A stretch of DNA of 64,000 bases from Apostichopus japonicus. Taxonomy: Eukaryota; Echinodermata; Holothuroidea; Aspidochirotida; Stichopodidae. Made by a program: the position numbers and the translations under genes. Where the stretch lies: contig NC_092579.1 of the NCBI RefSeq assembly GCF_037975245.1, positions 5,577,001 to 5,641,000 of the forward strand. The letters are read 5' to 3'. The notes below the pieces were generated by a model, which had not been told where the DNA came from, ran no database searches, and saw only the letters and a program-made list of their open reading frames with translations. Positions 52,701 through 64,000 of the stretch are shown here, piece after piece; the stretch's first letter is position 1, and every line of letters begins with the position of its first letter.

Positions 52701-55700
52701 TCAGGTTTTATTCATAACAACTAGAGGAAATATAAAGTTATTGTAATTAAACTCACATCTCCAAAAGCTTCCATGTCTCCTTCTCTGGTGCCTGATGCTC
52801 TGAGATGTAAAAGAAACCACCGATGATCATAAGTATTGTTTCATTTTGTCAAATATTGTGTAAATGATCATTTGTGGAAATGAGCATTTATCACCATGAC
52901 GAGCATTTGGTTTTTCCCTTGAATAAGGCTGGGCTTTTTTTATCAAAGTTACACTGACAATGCTTGCAAACTTGGTTGGTGTGTGCACAGGGCAAGAGTA
53001 AGAAGGGGGATGAGAGAGTAGCAACTATATGTATTGAAGGCAAGAGACATTACAACCAATATGGAACATGATAGATAAAAGGTTGGGAATGGGAGGGTGG
53101 GGGGAGAAGGGGTGGATAAACAGTGAGCAAAACATATAAATATGGCAATGGTTTTATAAATCCTACTGTGAAATTGTTTCTGCTTTTGTGATAGTAAAAT
53201 ATGAAGAGAATTTCCTTGTCAATAAAAAAATTATATTAATTCTGAGAATAGTTTAAAAAAAGGGTTTTTAAGAAATTACCTGTCAATCTCTCCCTTGAAG
53301 ATACACTTGTCATCTAAGAAGACCTCGATATCTTTAGCACCTCTGAAAGAATGGATCCGTGATTTATTGTAATTCTGCAAAGATAACAAGAAATAAATAA
53401 ATAACTTAACTTGTTAGTTGAATTAAACTAAGGCAAGATGTGTGCAATGGTTGAATGTCATGATTGCAGAGTGACAGGGGAGCAGGATAAAGTCAACCCA
53501 TTAAGAAATGAATATTCATATTTACCTATAAAAACAATCCAAACTTAATCTCAGAAAATCTTCCTCACCATGTGTGAGATATTCGTAATTTCAGTTGGAG
53601 GGATCTGTATTACTACCTTGGACAAGAAAGAGGGTGTGGGGAGGTGGGGTGGCTTGGTGGGGGTGGCTCGAGGAGTGGGAGGTGGCCTCAATAGAGAGAG
53701 AATACTTGAACAATCTGTAAAGTGAAGTTCTCTGTAAACTCTCACCCATATTCTGATCATGGCGATCTTGACTGGATGTTCGAATATCAGTTGTAGAGAG
53801 TTCCGTCCAGATATGTAAGGAGCCAGCCACATATGGATATCGTCCCTGGTGCGGTTAACACCATCAATCAGATTAGTGATGACCCTAGGATCAGCACCGT
53901 ACTCGTCGAGGACATTAATGTCGGGAGGATCGGCTGTGACCTAGCAGACGACAGTAGAGACCGAAATAAAACTGTGACAATTATAATTTGTATCATTTAT
54001 TTGCACCGTATTTTGCAACGGAATATACATTTCCAGCTAGATTATTTATTTCCTCGGAATATATAGAAGACATGTCCTTGGCATGCAAACGTTTTATACC
54101 ATTTTCCTGTATGGATTGTGATGCATCGCTCAGTATTACTGACTTTATGTAAAGCTGTGACTACCCTTCCACCCCTTCTGAGACTAGAATACAGCTGATT
54201 ATTGGCATAAATTAACAGCAAAGATGACAAATCTATTCTAAATATTCCTTTTGATGCTGTCACTCATTATCACCAGATGAAATCATAATATTATACAACT
54301 GCTACTCTACAAAATTTCTCTGACTATAACTTGATAACTCTGGTTATTTGAAGAACAAAAAAAAAACATAGTTTTAATACAAAAATCTTTAACTATAAAG
54401 TTAATTGAATCAATTGACATTTAATTACTTTATTAATCTCAAGCTGTGAATACACTCTAAAACTTAATGTTGTTATTAAAGTTAAAAGTTATTCAAAAGT
54501 AATCAATCAAGCATCAATTAATTAACTTTCAATATTCATTGATGACATCTTAAGAGTGTCCAAGAAGCTACACTGTAATAGTGTCTATTCTAATGAGACT
54601 AAAGACAATACAAATTAAAAACAAAGACGGTTTAATTAGTGAACACAAACCTCAGTGATACTGGCGAGTTCCCCATTGCTCTGAAAGACTTCAATTCCGT
54701 TCAATCCCACATAATGCTTGTCACCCCAGGTGGTCTTGATGAGAATTTTCATCCGCTGGCCGTGTGGTAGGATTGGGATTTCAAATTCCTCGCTAGAGGG
54801 TGACAAAAAAATATCGGTATATGATCACAGTCGACTAATTTCTTAAGGTTACACTAGTTTAAGTGCATGCTGTGTATGGTAAGCTTAACCCTCTATAAGA
54901 TGTTATCATATGTAATAAGCATTGATTAACACCAGCTTATAACAAGCCTTCTCCTTTTGATAGATATTCCTACACTGGCTTTTTGCAGTAGATAAGCAAT
55001 TTTCTCTAAGTATTAAAAACAGTAAGAGGCAGGTGTGTTAATTTTTCTCTCCATTCCTACTTTCAAGGACACTCACAGAACATCCTCATGTGATGGATGA
55101 GAGTGTATCCCAGAATCTGACTAGTTTTTCAAATACAGGGATGGATGAGGGGGGGGAGGAGGGCGGAGTGAAAACACCCAGTCAGTCCAACATAACTGCA
55201 ATGCAGACAGGGCGAACAAAATTATTTTGAGACATTAAAGGAACAGAAAATAAATGCTACTTTTTCCCATTTAGAAACCAGAAAAGTTGAATCAACAGAA
55301 ACCTTTCTAAACACCACTACACAGCAGCAAGTTTACATACCTAATGGGTTTTGGAAGCTGAATTTTGCCTAGTATTGATTTCTCTTAAGTTTATACATAT
55401 ACCATCAAACAAAGCTTTATTTAGCATATATTAATATCATAATTTCACTATTCCAATTTATTCTTCCCCTTTTCTTTACCTGCTATCATCATCATCACCA
55501 GCTTCCTTATCATTGTGGGAATTTCCAGTGGGGAGGAATTCATCTAAACAGTCTCCTGTGTAGAATAAAAACAAAAATAAGTCTTCAGCACATTTTTGAT
55601 TGAAGTAAGAGATGGAGCAGTGAGTAAAAGGAAAGAGGTGGAAGAGAAAGGGGAGGTAGGAGGAGGGGAGGAGGGCAGAAGGAGAAGCAGAAGCAGAAGG

Positions 55701-55920
55701 AGAAGGAGGAGGAGGAGGAGGAGGAGGAGGAGGGGGAGGGGGAGGGGAGGGGAGGGGAGGGGGAGGAGGAGGAGGAGGGGGAGGAGGAGGAGGAGGGGGA
55801 GGAGGAGGAGGAGGGGGAGGAGGAGGAGGAGGAGGAGGAGGGGAGGAGGAGGGGAGGAGGAGGAGGAGGAGGAGGGGAGGAGGAGGGGGAGGGGGAGGAG
55901 GAGGAGGAGGAGGAGGAGGA

Positions 55921-55951
<31 letters not shown>

Positions 55952-58900
55952 GAGGAGGAGGAGGAGGGGAGGAGGAGGAGGGGGAGGGGGAGGAGGAGGA
56001 GGAGGAGGAGGAGGAGGAGGGGGAGGAGGAGGAGGAGGGGAGGAGGAGGAGGAGGAGGAGGAGGAGGGAGGGGGAGGGGGAGGAGGAGGAGGAGGAGGAG
56101 GAGGAGGAGGAGGAGGAGGAGGAGGAGGAGGAGGGGGAGGAGGAGGAGGAGGAGGAGGAGGAGGGGGGAGGAGGGGGAGGAGGAGGAGGAGGAGGAGGAG
56201 GAGGGGGAGGAGGAGGAGGAGGAGGAGGAGGAGGAGGAGGAGGGGGAGGAGGAGGAGGAGGAGGAGGAGGAGGAGGAGGAGGAGGAGGAGGAGGAGGAGG
56301 AGGAGGAGGAGGAGGAGGAGGAAAAGGAGGAGGAAAAAATACCCTCTTGAATGTATGATGAAATAATCTGTGCAAGTATTAGTAAATCAGCAAGTTTTAG
56401 ACTACATTTGTGGATGTTCATAAGCTCTCTGATTTACCAAATGGTCGATCAACGAGAGAGATCTCATTTTAACATTCCAAAACTCTGAAATAATCTGGTT
56501 TTTAATTCCTACCTTGCATGTCTAGGTTCATGTTAGCTGTCAGTCTTCCCTTCTGTGACTTATCAAACATCGAGAGCGAAGTCCACGATTCCTCCAGACT
56601 GAGCTGCTGTTGATGCCTCCACTGCGCCCTCCTCGTGGGACCAGAGGGGCCAAAGGGGTCCAAGTCTGTGCTTTCCTTACGTCCCTGTGCTTGCTGCCTC
56701 CACCTTTCGTCTTCCAGATCATCGGCCACGACGACCCCTGAAACATGGTAAAAATGTTAATGGCAAGATAAGATTACAATGGTTTCTCTAACAAATGGAA
56801 GACTGTGTGAGTCAAACAGTTTGACTCAAAATCTGAATGACATGGAATTGTATTTGTAGAGACTTAAACTGATTTGGACTAATATCGTATTGCTATGAAC
56901 TAAGATAGGCTGAGCTTGATTTCACTACTCAACTAAAGTGAACTGGTCTGATTTGCATTGCAATGAACTACTATTCATTGTGTTGAAAATTGTTCAGTTG
57001 GAACTGATTTGCAACTGCACTGAGCCGAACTCAGTTTTCTTTAAGTAGATGGAATCTCATCGGAATTGAATAACACTGTAATGTCACTGCATTAGACTGA
57101 CTGTAGATGAATAGTATTCAGAAATCAGTTGCATTTTAAAGTAGATGGTCTCTTAACCGACTTGAACTAACTTCATTCAAAATTATAGGACTTGGGGTGA
57201 ATTGCACAGCACTAAACTGAGCTGAAATTAATTTCTTTGAAGTAAACTGAGAGAAACTGAACTGAACACATGTTAACTCAATTCAATAATGTGACATGCA
57301 TTGAAATGTACTGTACTGTATATTGATATGAATTGGCTTCCAGTGTGTTACAATGGACTGAACTTAAAATGAACTAAACTGAACCATTGCATAGAAACGT
57401 AATGCAGCACATCCAAATGCAATAATGAATTGGATCAGAACCAAAATGAGAAGAAATATTCACTCCAAACTGGTATTGCTGTACCATACAACTTCAAAAT
57501 GTCACAAAGATCGACAGAATGTAGACAATTCCATTTTGTACGTTTTTTGGACACCATTGTGTAAGTGAGATTTAACGATTGCACTAAACTCAAGAATTGA
57601 ATCCTCCACTCTGAGTCTAATGAAACAACCTGTTAGCCACATTGAACATCACTGAAATTCTACCCATTCTGCCCCACCCTCCAAGTTTCCCTCCTGACCC
57701 ACCCCTCCCCCTCTCCCCTATGCTCACCAAACTATCTTACCAATTTCATTACACCAAAGACAAAACTGTGACTCACCTTCCTTCACAGCTCCTGTTGATG
57801 TCTTGGGAGGGAAAGTTTCCATGCCAAACAACGGTTCATCGCTAATAAAACAAAAAAAGTTAATAGATCAATAGCATTAAAGATTTTCTATTTATACAAA
57901 ACATACATTTAAATTGATTTCACAAAGTTACAGGAGATTTGACCAATTTGAATATTTTGTTGACAATATAGGGAGCACACTATTGCAGATTTACCACATT
58001 TGAGGCAAGGTCTGATATTTCATACTAAGGCTGTTAACAAGTCCCTTGTTCTACAAAAGGCAAACAAGTTAAAATGGCAAGCCATTTTAATCCTTAACAG
58101 ACCTTCCTGACTGATGGACAGTCGGAAACAAAGCCATGAAGCAAGATCTTGGCCAATTTTGCAATGAGTCGACAATAGCGAAAGAAATTACGTATTGCTA
58201 TAGGTCTTTTACAAATAGTCACTCACTCATTGGATTCTTCTTGTTTCTCCATCGTCAACCAAGACGGTTTGGGGGTTTCCTTTTTCTTTGCCCTGAAAAG
58301 ATATTAATGGATGTATGGTTACTGTTTTTACATATATCTCATACCATACATGAATGTAGAACAGTTTAACTATGTTAGTACGATACATTTTTAAAAGTAT
58401 TTTGGTGATATAATCTTCAGGAAAAGTGAGGTTACTGACAAAACTATTCAGTTTATTGATAACAGAATGTTTGAGCACTACACCATCAATTATTGAGCAC
58501 TACACCATCAATTATTGAGCACTACACCATCAATTATTGAGCACTACACCATCAATTATTGAGCACTACACCATCAATTATTGAGCACTACACCATCAAT
58601 TATTGAGCACTACACCATCAATTATTGAGCACTACACCATCAATTATTGAGCACTACACCATCAATTATTGAGCACTACACCATCAATTATTGAGCACTA
58701 CACCATCAATTATTGAGCACTACACCATCAATTATTGAGCACTACACCATCAATTATTGAGCACTACACCATCAATTTGCACTCTAAAAGTTGCTTGTGT
58801 AGTTAAAAAAAATGTAAAGACGTTAGTTTATGAGCTAACATAGCAAAAATTGAGTTGCCCTTGAATGCAACGGTGCAATTCCTTTAAATATGCTCTTATC

Positions 58901-61900
58901 AAACATTTTTTGTACAGTTAGCGCTCAATTTCGAACACAGGCACACCATGCGCTTTGCATGCAGACATGCTGGGTGCCAGAAATCAAGATTCTAACGCTA
59001 GTTTTGCTGTACATTCAACAAAGTTTGTAAACATGATTGAGATACTGAGTGTATACAGTTTGACTTAAGAACTTCTTGTGAAAATGTGTTACACAAGATC
59101 TCTTTGCGAGTTACTACAGATGATATTGTATTTTCTTGAGGTCTGGTTTTTCAAAATATCATTCCTTACTGGTCAACTCAAGGTACAAATCTGCTACCAA
59201 GCAGAGCACAGTAAAAGGTCATGAATAAATTAATTTATGACTGTCATTACAAATTAAAAATACTTACAAGCTGATGTTTTGAAGCTGCTGCAGCATGGAC
59301 ATCTCCTCTTGATTAAATTCATCTGCTTCTGGCTTTGATGATGAAGGTGATTCTTGTTCTTGCTTCTCCTGTGCTTGTACCTCACTCCTGTTTCTGGGAG
59401 AATGTCTTTCTGATGGTACAATCTTAGAATCCTCATTTAAGATACTAGTAGATGTAGCTTGCCCTAGGGAAGAAAGAATTATAGAAATTGTGATTATCAT
59501 CGTCACCACCACCCTTTTGGCTGCATTGGTCAAAGTACTGTTAACTATCGAATGGGCAATCCATTCAAGTTTATGTTTATTTAGGGACTGTGTGAAGAAG
59601 ACAAGCTTGAGCAGGTGCTATATCTCTTGCAGCAAGGCTGAATCAACGCTCACACTTTTAGCCATTATCCCTGCAGACCAAGTATTGGCTATTGTGTGAA
59701 TTATATAGCACAAGGGTTTATATTTTTTGCAGTCTGGCTGCAGTAATATTGCAGTCCTTAGCTCCCTACTTTAAACACCTATGCCTATTATGACTCTACT
59801 TCTAGGGAATTTTCTTTTCCTTTTTTCGGTGGCAGAGGGAACATGGAGAGGAGCACAATAGCAGCAACAGTGAGATGGAAATAATTTTGTTGTAAGATGC
59901 CAGTTTATTACCTACATATAGTTTTGATATAACATGGCTCTATAGGCAACTAGTGTAAAATCATATTGGGCATGGAAGGGATGTGGTAGAAAGATGTAAG
60001 AGATGTATTTTGAAAGGAGAATGCCCTCTGGCTACCCCCTTGACTGGAGTACTGGTGTAGGATGGGTAAGTTGGTATGGTTAATGTAAACTGCACTGGTA
60101 GTCTTCACCTATATATATCAAATTAAGACAACAAGCAAATTTACTCAATGCTAGTGAAAAGGGATTTTTTTTAGTGCAATGTTACATAAAGGTTGAAAAG
60201 ATAAAACGAGGCACTGCCAGCAATATTCTTTGCCCCATTTATGGAATTTGTTATTTTCCAAATATACTATACCAAATAATAACGATATCCATATATAAAA
60301 TAGTCAAATATATATGTAATTGTAAAACAAGACACTAGGGACAATATTCAAATGTCCCTTTTGATTATTTTCTAATTTTCCATATTTACCACACTCAATA
60401 GTAAATAGATGTAGACCTCAAAAACCTCATTGGGTTATAAATACCATTTGACATTCTGTACTAGACTTTTGCTAATGAAACATTAATTGGTTGACAACTT
60501 CTATACAGGTTGTTTATCAGACACAGGGCTATCATGAACCTGCAGGGGCATTTACCACAGATCACAATTTCTTCATAGGGGCCACTGTGCTGTTATTAAG
60601 AGCATATACATTACACTGTCTTTTTGTTACGCTAAATAGTGCATAAGTATAGGCCTACTCACTCAATGACTGTCAGGATTTTGTATTAAGCAGTAGAAAC
60701 AGTGAATGTACAATTGTATAAACTTGTATAAAATGTTGATATTGATGTTCCATGATTCAAACAAATTGGTCAGAGAAAGTGTAAATTGTCTTCTCAGTGA
60801 GAGATAAAGCACTAATGGATGCAGAAGTGATGCCATTACTGAGACACTTAGTACTTAGGATCTTATATCATATCAGGATTAAACTCCACAGATGTGAGGA
60901 TGGAAAGATGACTATTATGAATGATAACCCCCTTCGAGCACTTTTAACAAACCAATAAAAGATTTTAAAACAATCTAACCTTTGACGGACTCCACCGAGG
61001 ATCTAGTGCTGGCGAAGATCTGAACGGAATCGTCTACGGTCGGCAACAGGAGATTCTCCGATGATCTCTTCAGGAGCCGGGTTTTACATCTGGCCAGCTT
61101 AGGTTGATCTGATCCCATCGAGCTTCCTGTACCTTCAAATTCGGTCACGCTCAACGATTCTTCATCCCTCGTGGGATCCATTTCTCTTCTCGTCTGAGGT
61201 AAAACCGACGACGCTTTCGGTTCGGGAGCCTCCTTCCTCTCCTTCGAAGGTTCGACAGAGATCTCTTCGTCGATGTTCTCATCTAACTTCCGAATATCCC
61301 TCTTCTCTAATATCTTGGTTTTCGATCTCGTAAGAGCATCGGGTAATTCTTCCGGCGTGGGCGGTAGAGATTTACCCCAGGAGGATTTGACATTTTCTAA
61401 GACTTCGGGTTCGTGGGTTGCATCATCATCCTTTGGTCTTGGTAGGTCTATCATCATCGAATAATCAAAGACTTGGTTACCGCATCCCTTCTCCACAATT
61501 CCCTCCCAGAGCTGATCTCCATCGCAATGAAGTTTAACATCTTTCAATCCCATGCTGAGATCCTGAGATAATATCAAAAAGAGCGAGATGATTGTGATAA
61601 TATGAATTTCAAAAGTGACCGATCCAAAGGTCGACATTCAAGCTGTTTCAGTCCTGTGTAGAATCACTTATAATGAGTCATCTACTGTTGAATGAAGGAC
61701 GAAGATAATAATAATAATATGCAACTTATATAGTGCAATATGCAAGGCTTCAAAGCGCTTTACAAAACATAATACATAAAAACAAAGTCGTAAAACATAA
61801 ATACAAAACCAATACACCGAACAAAGATAAAATTACACAATGTAAAGTAGAGGAAATGTTAAAAATACAGTGTAAAACTACAACAAATATGTGAAAAACT

Positions 61901-64000
61901 ACTAAAATAACAATATAACTATTTTACACTACACAGAATCAATAATAGCATAAAACACACAGCAAATATATAGTGCACAAAATTGCAATGGAATTCAGTT
62001 ATGTAAAATGGTGACACTAAAACAGCCATTAAATGAAAGATATATTTATGCGTCATAGAAATGCAGCCGGAAATGGTGGGTTTTGAGTTTGGATTTGAAA
62101 ATTCCCAAAGAAGGTGCATGGCGAATGTTGGCAGGAAGTTTGTTCCATAAGTCGGCGGCGGCGTAAGCGTAGGATCTTTCACCTTAGAAGTTTGTTGAAG
62201 GGTTGGTCATGCTAAGTCGGTTATCAGATGACGATCTTAATACACGCGATGGCTTTATACAAGGCTGACAAATCTGATATAAATATAGGTGCCATGCCTT
62301 TCAAGGCCTTATAGGTGATCAGAAGGATCTTATACTGTAGACTGTTCTTTTCTGTATCGGCAGCCATTGGAGGGATTCGAGGATCAGAGTAATGAGAAGA
62401 TGAATCCAGGGGATTTCAATGGTTGAGACAAATAAAGAAAACAGGAAGACTTTTAAGGAAATTTCTTTTATTAAAATAAAGTTATGTGAAATGATGATAG
62501 GTACATGAAGTCACCATATATTGGTGACTGTGTACACTCTTTACCAGAAGGGGGACAAGAGGGGGATAGTTTCCTATTAACAGCTTTTACAAAAGATTTA
62601 TCAGTCTAATCCTTTCACAAAGATAGATCAAGCATACTTTCTGGTTTTGGTTTGGTCAATTTCCCTACTATGATACTATCAAACAATTTAAAATTGCTAC
62701 CTTAACTAGACCACTTTCATTGAAGAGAATATTGGGGAAAAGTTGAAATGGATGCAAAAAATTTACCATTTGTTTGTATTATAATGATTTATGGTAGAAT
62801 TTAATAGTTTCAGTGGTGTCTTAATAGACATATTCTTTGCAATTTTTTTCTTTTTTCCTTTCATTTTTGAGAAAGACTCTACGGTGTTTTGTATAATGCT
62901 GTAGGCTGGCAATTGAATAAAAAATCTTAGAAAAATTTTTAATTTCTTCCCCTGTTGCTTTCTTCTTTTCATCCCTTGTCTACTAATCCCATTACATCTA
63001 TCTCATTGTGTTCACCGCGCTCATTAACCTGTCTGTATTCTGTGTGTGTTTTTGTCCCTTCTGTTACTGTTACTTGTCATTCAGCCTTTGAAGAAGATCC
63101 TGCAAGGATCGAAACGTCAGGCCAAATTTACTTTTACACAAAATTATAAGTTAACTTTGAACACTCACTTTTAAACTTTTGTTGTAATTCCAAATCTTTA
63201 TCTTGCTAACGGCAGGTATTTCATCTTCACTGTGCATCTGTTTGACTTTGAAGTGGAGAAGAAGTCTGACATCCGGTGTCTTTGTACAACTCCACATGTT
63301 CCGTTCTCTAGTCGTCTGGATACAACGCAAGGAAATATTAAATGTGACAAAAAAACAAAAAGAATGCAAACCTTCAGAAACAGACAAAATATATCTATAT
63401 TCACAAACATATCAAAGCAAACAAACAAGAATGAGGCGAAGAACACAAGAATGTTAAAATCACTTTAATTGGTTTTAAGATTTACCACATTAATTACTAC
63501 AACTGGTCTTTAGGGCTCACTATAAATCTAAACTGAACATTCTCATGAACTAAGCAAACAAAATATGAAATAGAAACCCGCTTGACATTTACGAGATCTT
63601 CTTTTGAACAGTTAAAGTGACAAAAGCAAAACCCAAAACACTTTGACACTCTTTCATAGTGGTAAGGCCTGTACCGGTGGACAGAACATTTTGGCAAATA
63701 TCATATCATCATTAAGGAGTCACTTCTTGAGTGGGCAGGAATCCTCACCCTCTGTCAATAAGGAATTGCATATTGCTTGTTATCTACTAGATCTGCTCAA
63801 ATTTTTTTCTGCAAAATAAATATCCCTCATTGCTATCATTAATATAGTGACATTAAGCACTGCTTCTGACATTTATGCGTATTTTACCTTAGCTCTGCCA
63901 TTAACAAGATTACCCAGCATGCCTTGCATGTCCTTGGCTCCCTGAACCCAAACATCTGACGGTGTGAGGTTGACCTTTTCACCGGCATCGTTGTAAAACT
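40717..64000 (-). CDS. KATNIP: Katanin-interacting protein KATNIP, 3' part (24 exons; 5' end beyond window)
   Basis: Exons, 5' to 3' on the minus strand: 64000-63888 (partial), 63315-63169, 61562-60980, 59463-59268, 58292-58227, 57841-57777, 56737-56513, 55555-55480, 54792-54651, 53940-53746, 53374-53280, 52799-52757, 52194-52048, 50969-50786, 50319-50142, 49892-49727, 49161-48980, 46186-46122, 45320-45210, 44517-44378, 43829-43728, 43049-42889, 42074-41974, 40772-40717. All phases agree and give 1178 aa (human KATNIP about 1618). Four DUF4457-type modules are visible, each with parts of TWGD..Y.GL.G.E, a DP/NVL..G loop, LIDG, HMWLAP and IWNYNKS; one carries LIRKGPGNCFFDFAQE. Separating linkers are acidic and low-complexity. 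The C-terminus ALRPKTSI matches the vertebrate end. KATNIP acts at the ciliary base, binds microtubules and katanin, and is mutated in a human Joubert syndrome. The least certain junction is 46122 (donor GTATCC) to 45320, chosen for phase and for the CGFVFQFQLL motif. Confidence 0.93.
41310..41770. repeat. Diverged ~140-165-bp repeat with TGACC motifs in a KATNIP intron
   Basis: Related units begin near 41310 (GGGATATCATGTTTAC), 41469 (GGAGATAATGTTTTC), 41611 (TGAGATTTTCACATTT) and 41751 (TGAGATAACGTGTTGAC). Each of the first three is followed by a TGACC(C)C..ATGACCT block and AGGGGAAGC-like text. A perfect TGACCTTTGACCT lies at 41379-41391. Confidence 0.6.
43845..43935. repeat. 22-bp minisatellite, 4 copies
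   Basis: The unit GACAAGATATCAACAATATATT is repeated about four times, with one substitution in the last copy. It lies just upstream of a KATNIP exon acceptor (43829) on the transcribed strand. Confidence 0.9.
46472..48931. mobile_element. 2.46-kb TIR element in a KATNIP intron, TAA target duplication
   Basis: The ends share a perfect 25-bp inverted repeat beginning GGGAAGCCTCGC (46472-46496 and 48907-48931), with homology continuing imperfectly through TCCGGGCCGG. Both sides are flanked by TAA (46469-46471, 48932-48934). A 3-bp TWA duplication with GG-initial ends fits PIF/Harbinger. No transposase-like ORF, so non-autonomous. Its right end lies 49 nt from the donor of exon 49161-48980. Confidence 0.75.
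52255..52650. repeat. Degenerate ~22-bp minisatellite
   Basis: Many diverged copies of a unit like GAATTGTAACTGTACTGTAATT, in the KATNIP intron between exons 52799-52757 and 52194-52048. Confidence 0.8.
55625..56339. repeat. Long GGA/GGGGA purine tract in a KATNIP intron
   Basis: From 55695 to 56339 (645 nt) the plus strand contains only A and G, mostly GGA with interspersed GGGGA and a few G6-8. The plus strand is the template for KATNIP, so the nascent RNA is a long CCU tract ending about 140 nt upstream of the acceptor of exon 55555-55480. Long six-frame ORFs here (poly-P, poly-R, poly-G) are artefacts of the repeat. Confidence 0.97.
56840..57470. repeat. Degenerate GAACTGA/CTGAACT-rich repeat
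   Basis: Irregular repeats of AACTGA, TTGAACT and GCACTGAACT text fill this KATNIP intron. The period is not clear; probably an old minisatellite. Confidence 0.45.
58473..58777. repeat. 22-bp minisatellite, 14 near-perfect copies
   Basis: GAGCACTACACCATCAATTATT recurs 14 times without visible substitution, which implies recent expansion. KATNIP intron. Confidence 0.95.
61690..62400. repeat. Interspersed repeat (SINE-like or non-autonomous element)
   Basis: It begins with a short ATA repeat and ACTTATATAGTGCAATATGC...AAGCGCTTTAC, a motif seen at the ends of many marine-invertebrate repeats. It continues with CG-richer text (GTTCCATAAGTCGGCGGCGG, GCCTTATAGGTGATCAGAAGG) unlike the surrounding intron. 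Boundaries are approximate. Confidence 0.45.
63084..63122 (+). ncRNA. Hammerhead-ribozyme-like motif, probably a Penelope-like retroelement remnant
   Basis: In order: GCCT (helix I strand), TTGAAGA (core box; consensus CUGANGA, so one deviation at C3), A, GATCC-TGCAA-GGATC (5-bp stem II with loop), GAAA, CGTC, AGGC (helix I partner). The GAAACGTC end, with self-complementary ACGT, is what minimal, dimer-type hammerheads in Penelope-like elements show. The C3 change probably inactivates cleavage. It lies inside a KATNIP intron on the opposite strand. Confidence 0.5.

Noticed and set aside
55476-56421. Long open frames rich in proline, serine, leucine, arginine or glycine on both strands
   Set aside because: They are translations of the GGA/GGGGA tract; only the short exon 55555-55480 in that interval is coding.
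1-64000. CRISPR arrays, operons, phage or other prokaryotic systems
   Set aside because: Spliceosomal introns throughout. The 22-bp repeats at 58473-58777 have no unique spacers and are plain minisatellites.

Overview
This is a gene-dense stretch of an intron-rich animal genome. Every gene has GT-AG introns, the sequence is AT-rich, and it is full of short interspersed repeats, minisatellites and C/G homopolymers. Gene content, exon structure and repeat style (TAGGCCTA-rich spacers, TIR elements with poly-G/poly-C ends, TGACCTTTGACCT repeats) suggest an invertebrate deuterostome, most likely an echinoderm. The species is my inference and is not proven by the sequence.

Four conserved genes were reassembled by joining exons in phase. 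(1) COIL, coilin, + strand, 6563-11817: 6 coding exons, 525 aa, the Cajal-body scaffold. (2) ERCC6/CSB, - strand, 30523-15412: 21 coding exons, about 1464 aa, a SNF2-family ATPase for transcription-coupled repair. All helicase motifs are intact, but a 1-nt deficit in coding exon 4 breaks the frame. (3) COX6B1, + strand, 34837-36656: 2 coding exons, 82 aa, a cytochrome c oxidase subunit of the intermembrane space. (4) KATNIP, - strand, 64000-40717: the 3' 24 coding exons (1178 aa) of the katanin-interacting ciliary-base protein. Its 5' part lies beyond the right edge. COIL and ERCC6 converge, ERCC6 and COX6B1 diverge, and COX6B1 and KATNIP converge. The four act in unrelated processes (nuclear bodies, DNA repair, respiration, cilia), so no functional cluster is implied.

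Layout: 1-3480 no gene seen; 3.5-6.3 kb a nest of TIR transposons inserted into each other; 6.5-12.2 kb COIL with a TIR element in intron 1; 12.2-15.2 kb convergent spacer with two possible extra + strand exons; 15.2-30.6 kb ERCC6; 30.6-34.8 kb divergent spacer with a 32-bp perfect palindrome; 34.8-37.1 kb COX6B1 with a complete 647-bp hAT-like element in its intron; 37.1-39 kb spacer; 39-64 kb KATNIP, whose introns hold a 2.46-kb TIR element, a 645-nt uninterrupted purine (GGA/GGGGA) tract, three minisatellites with ~22-bp periods, and a hammerhead-ribozyme-like motif.

The most unusual pattern is in ERCC6. Three exons are each followed in the downstream intron by decayed or near-perfect repeats of their own 3' end plus the 5' splice site. 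No novel multi-gene system was found; the interest lies in repeat and transposon biology and the splice-site duplications.
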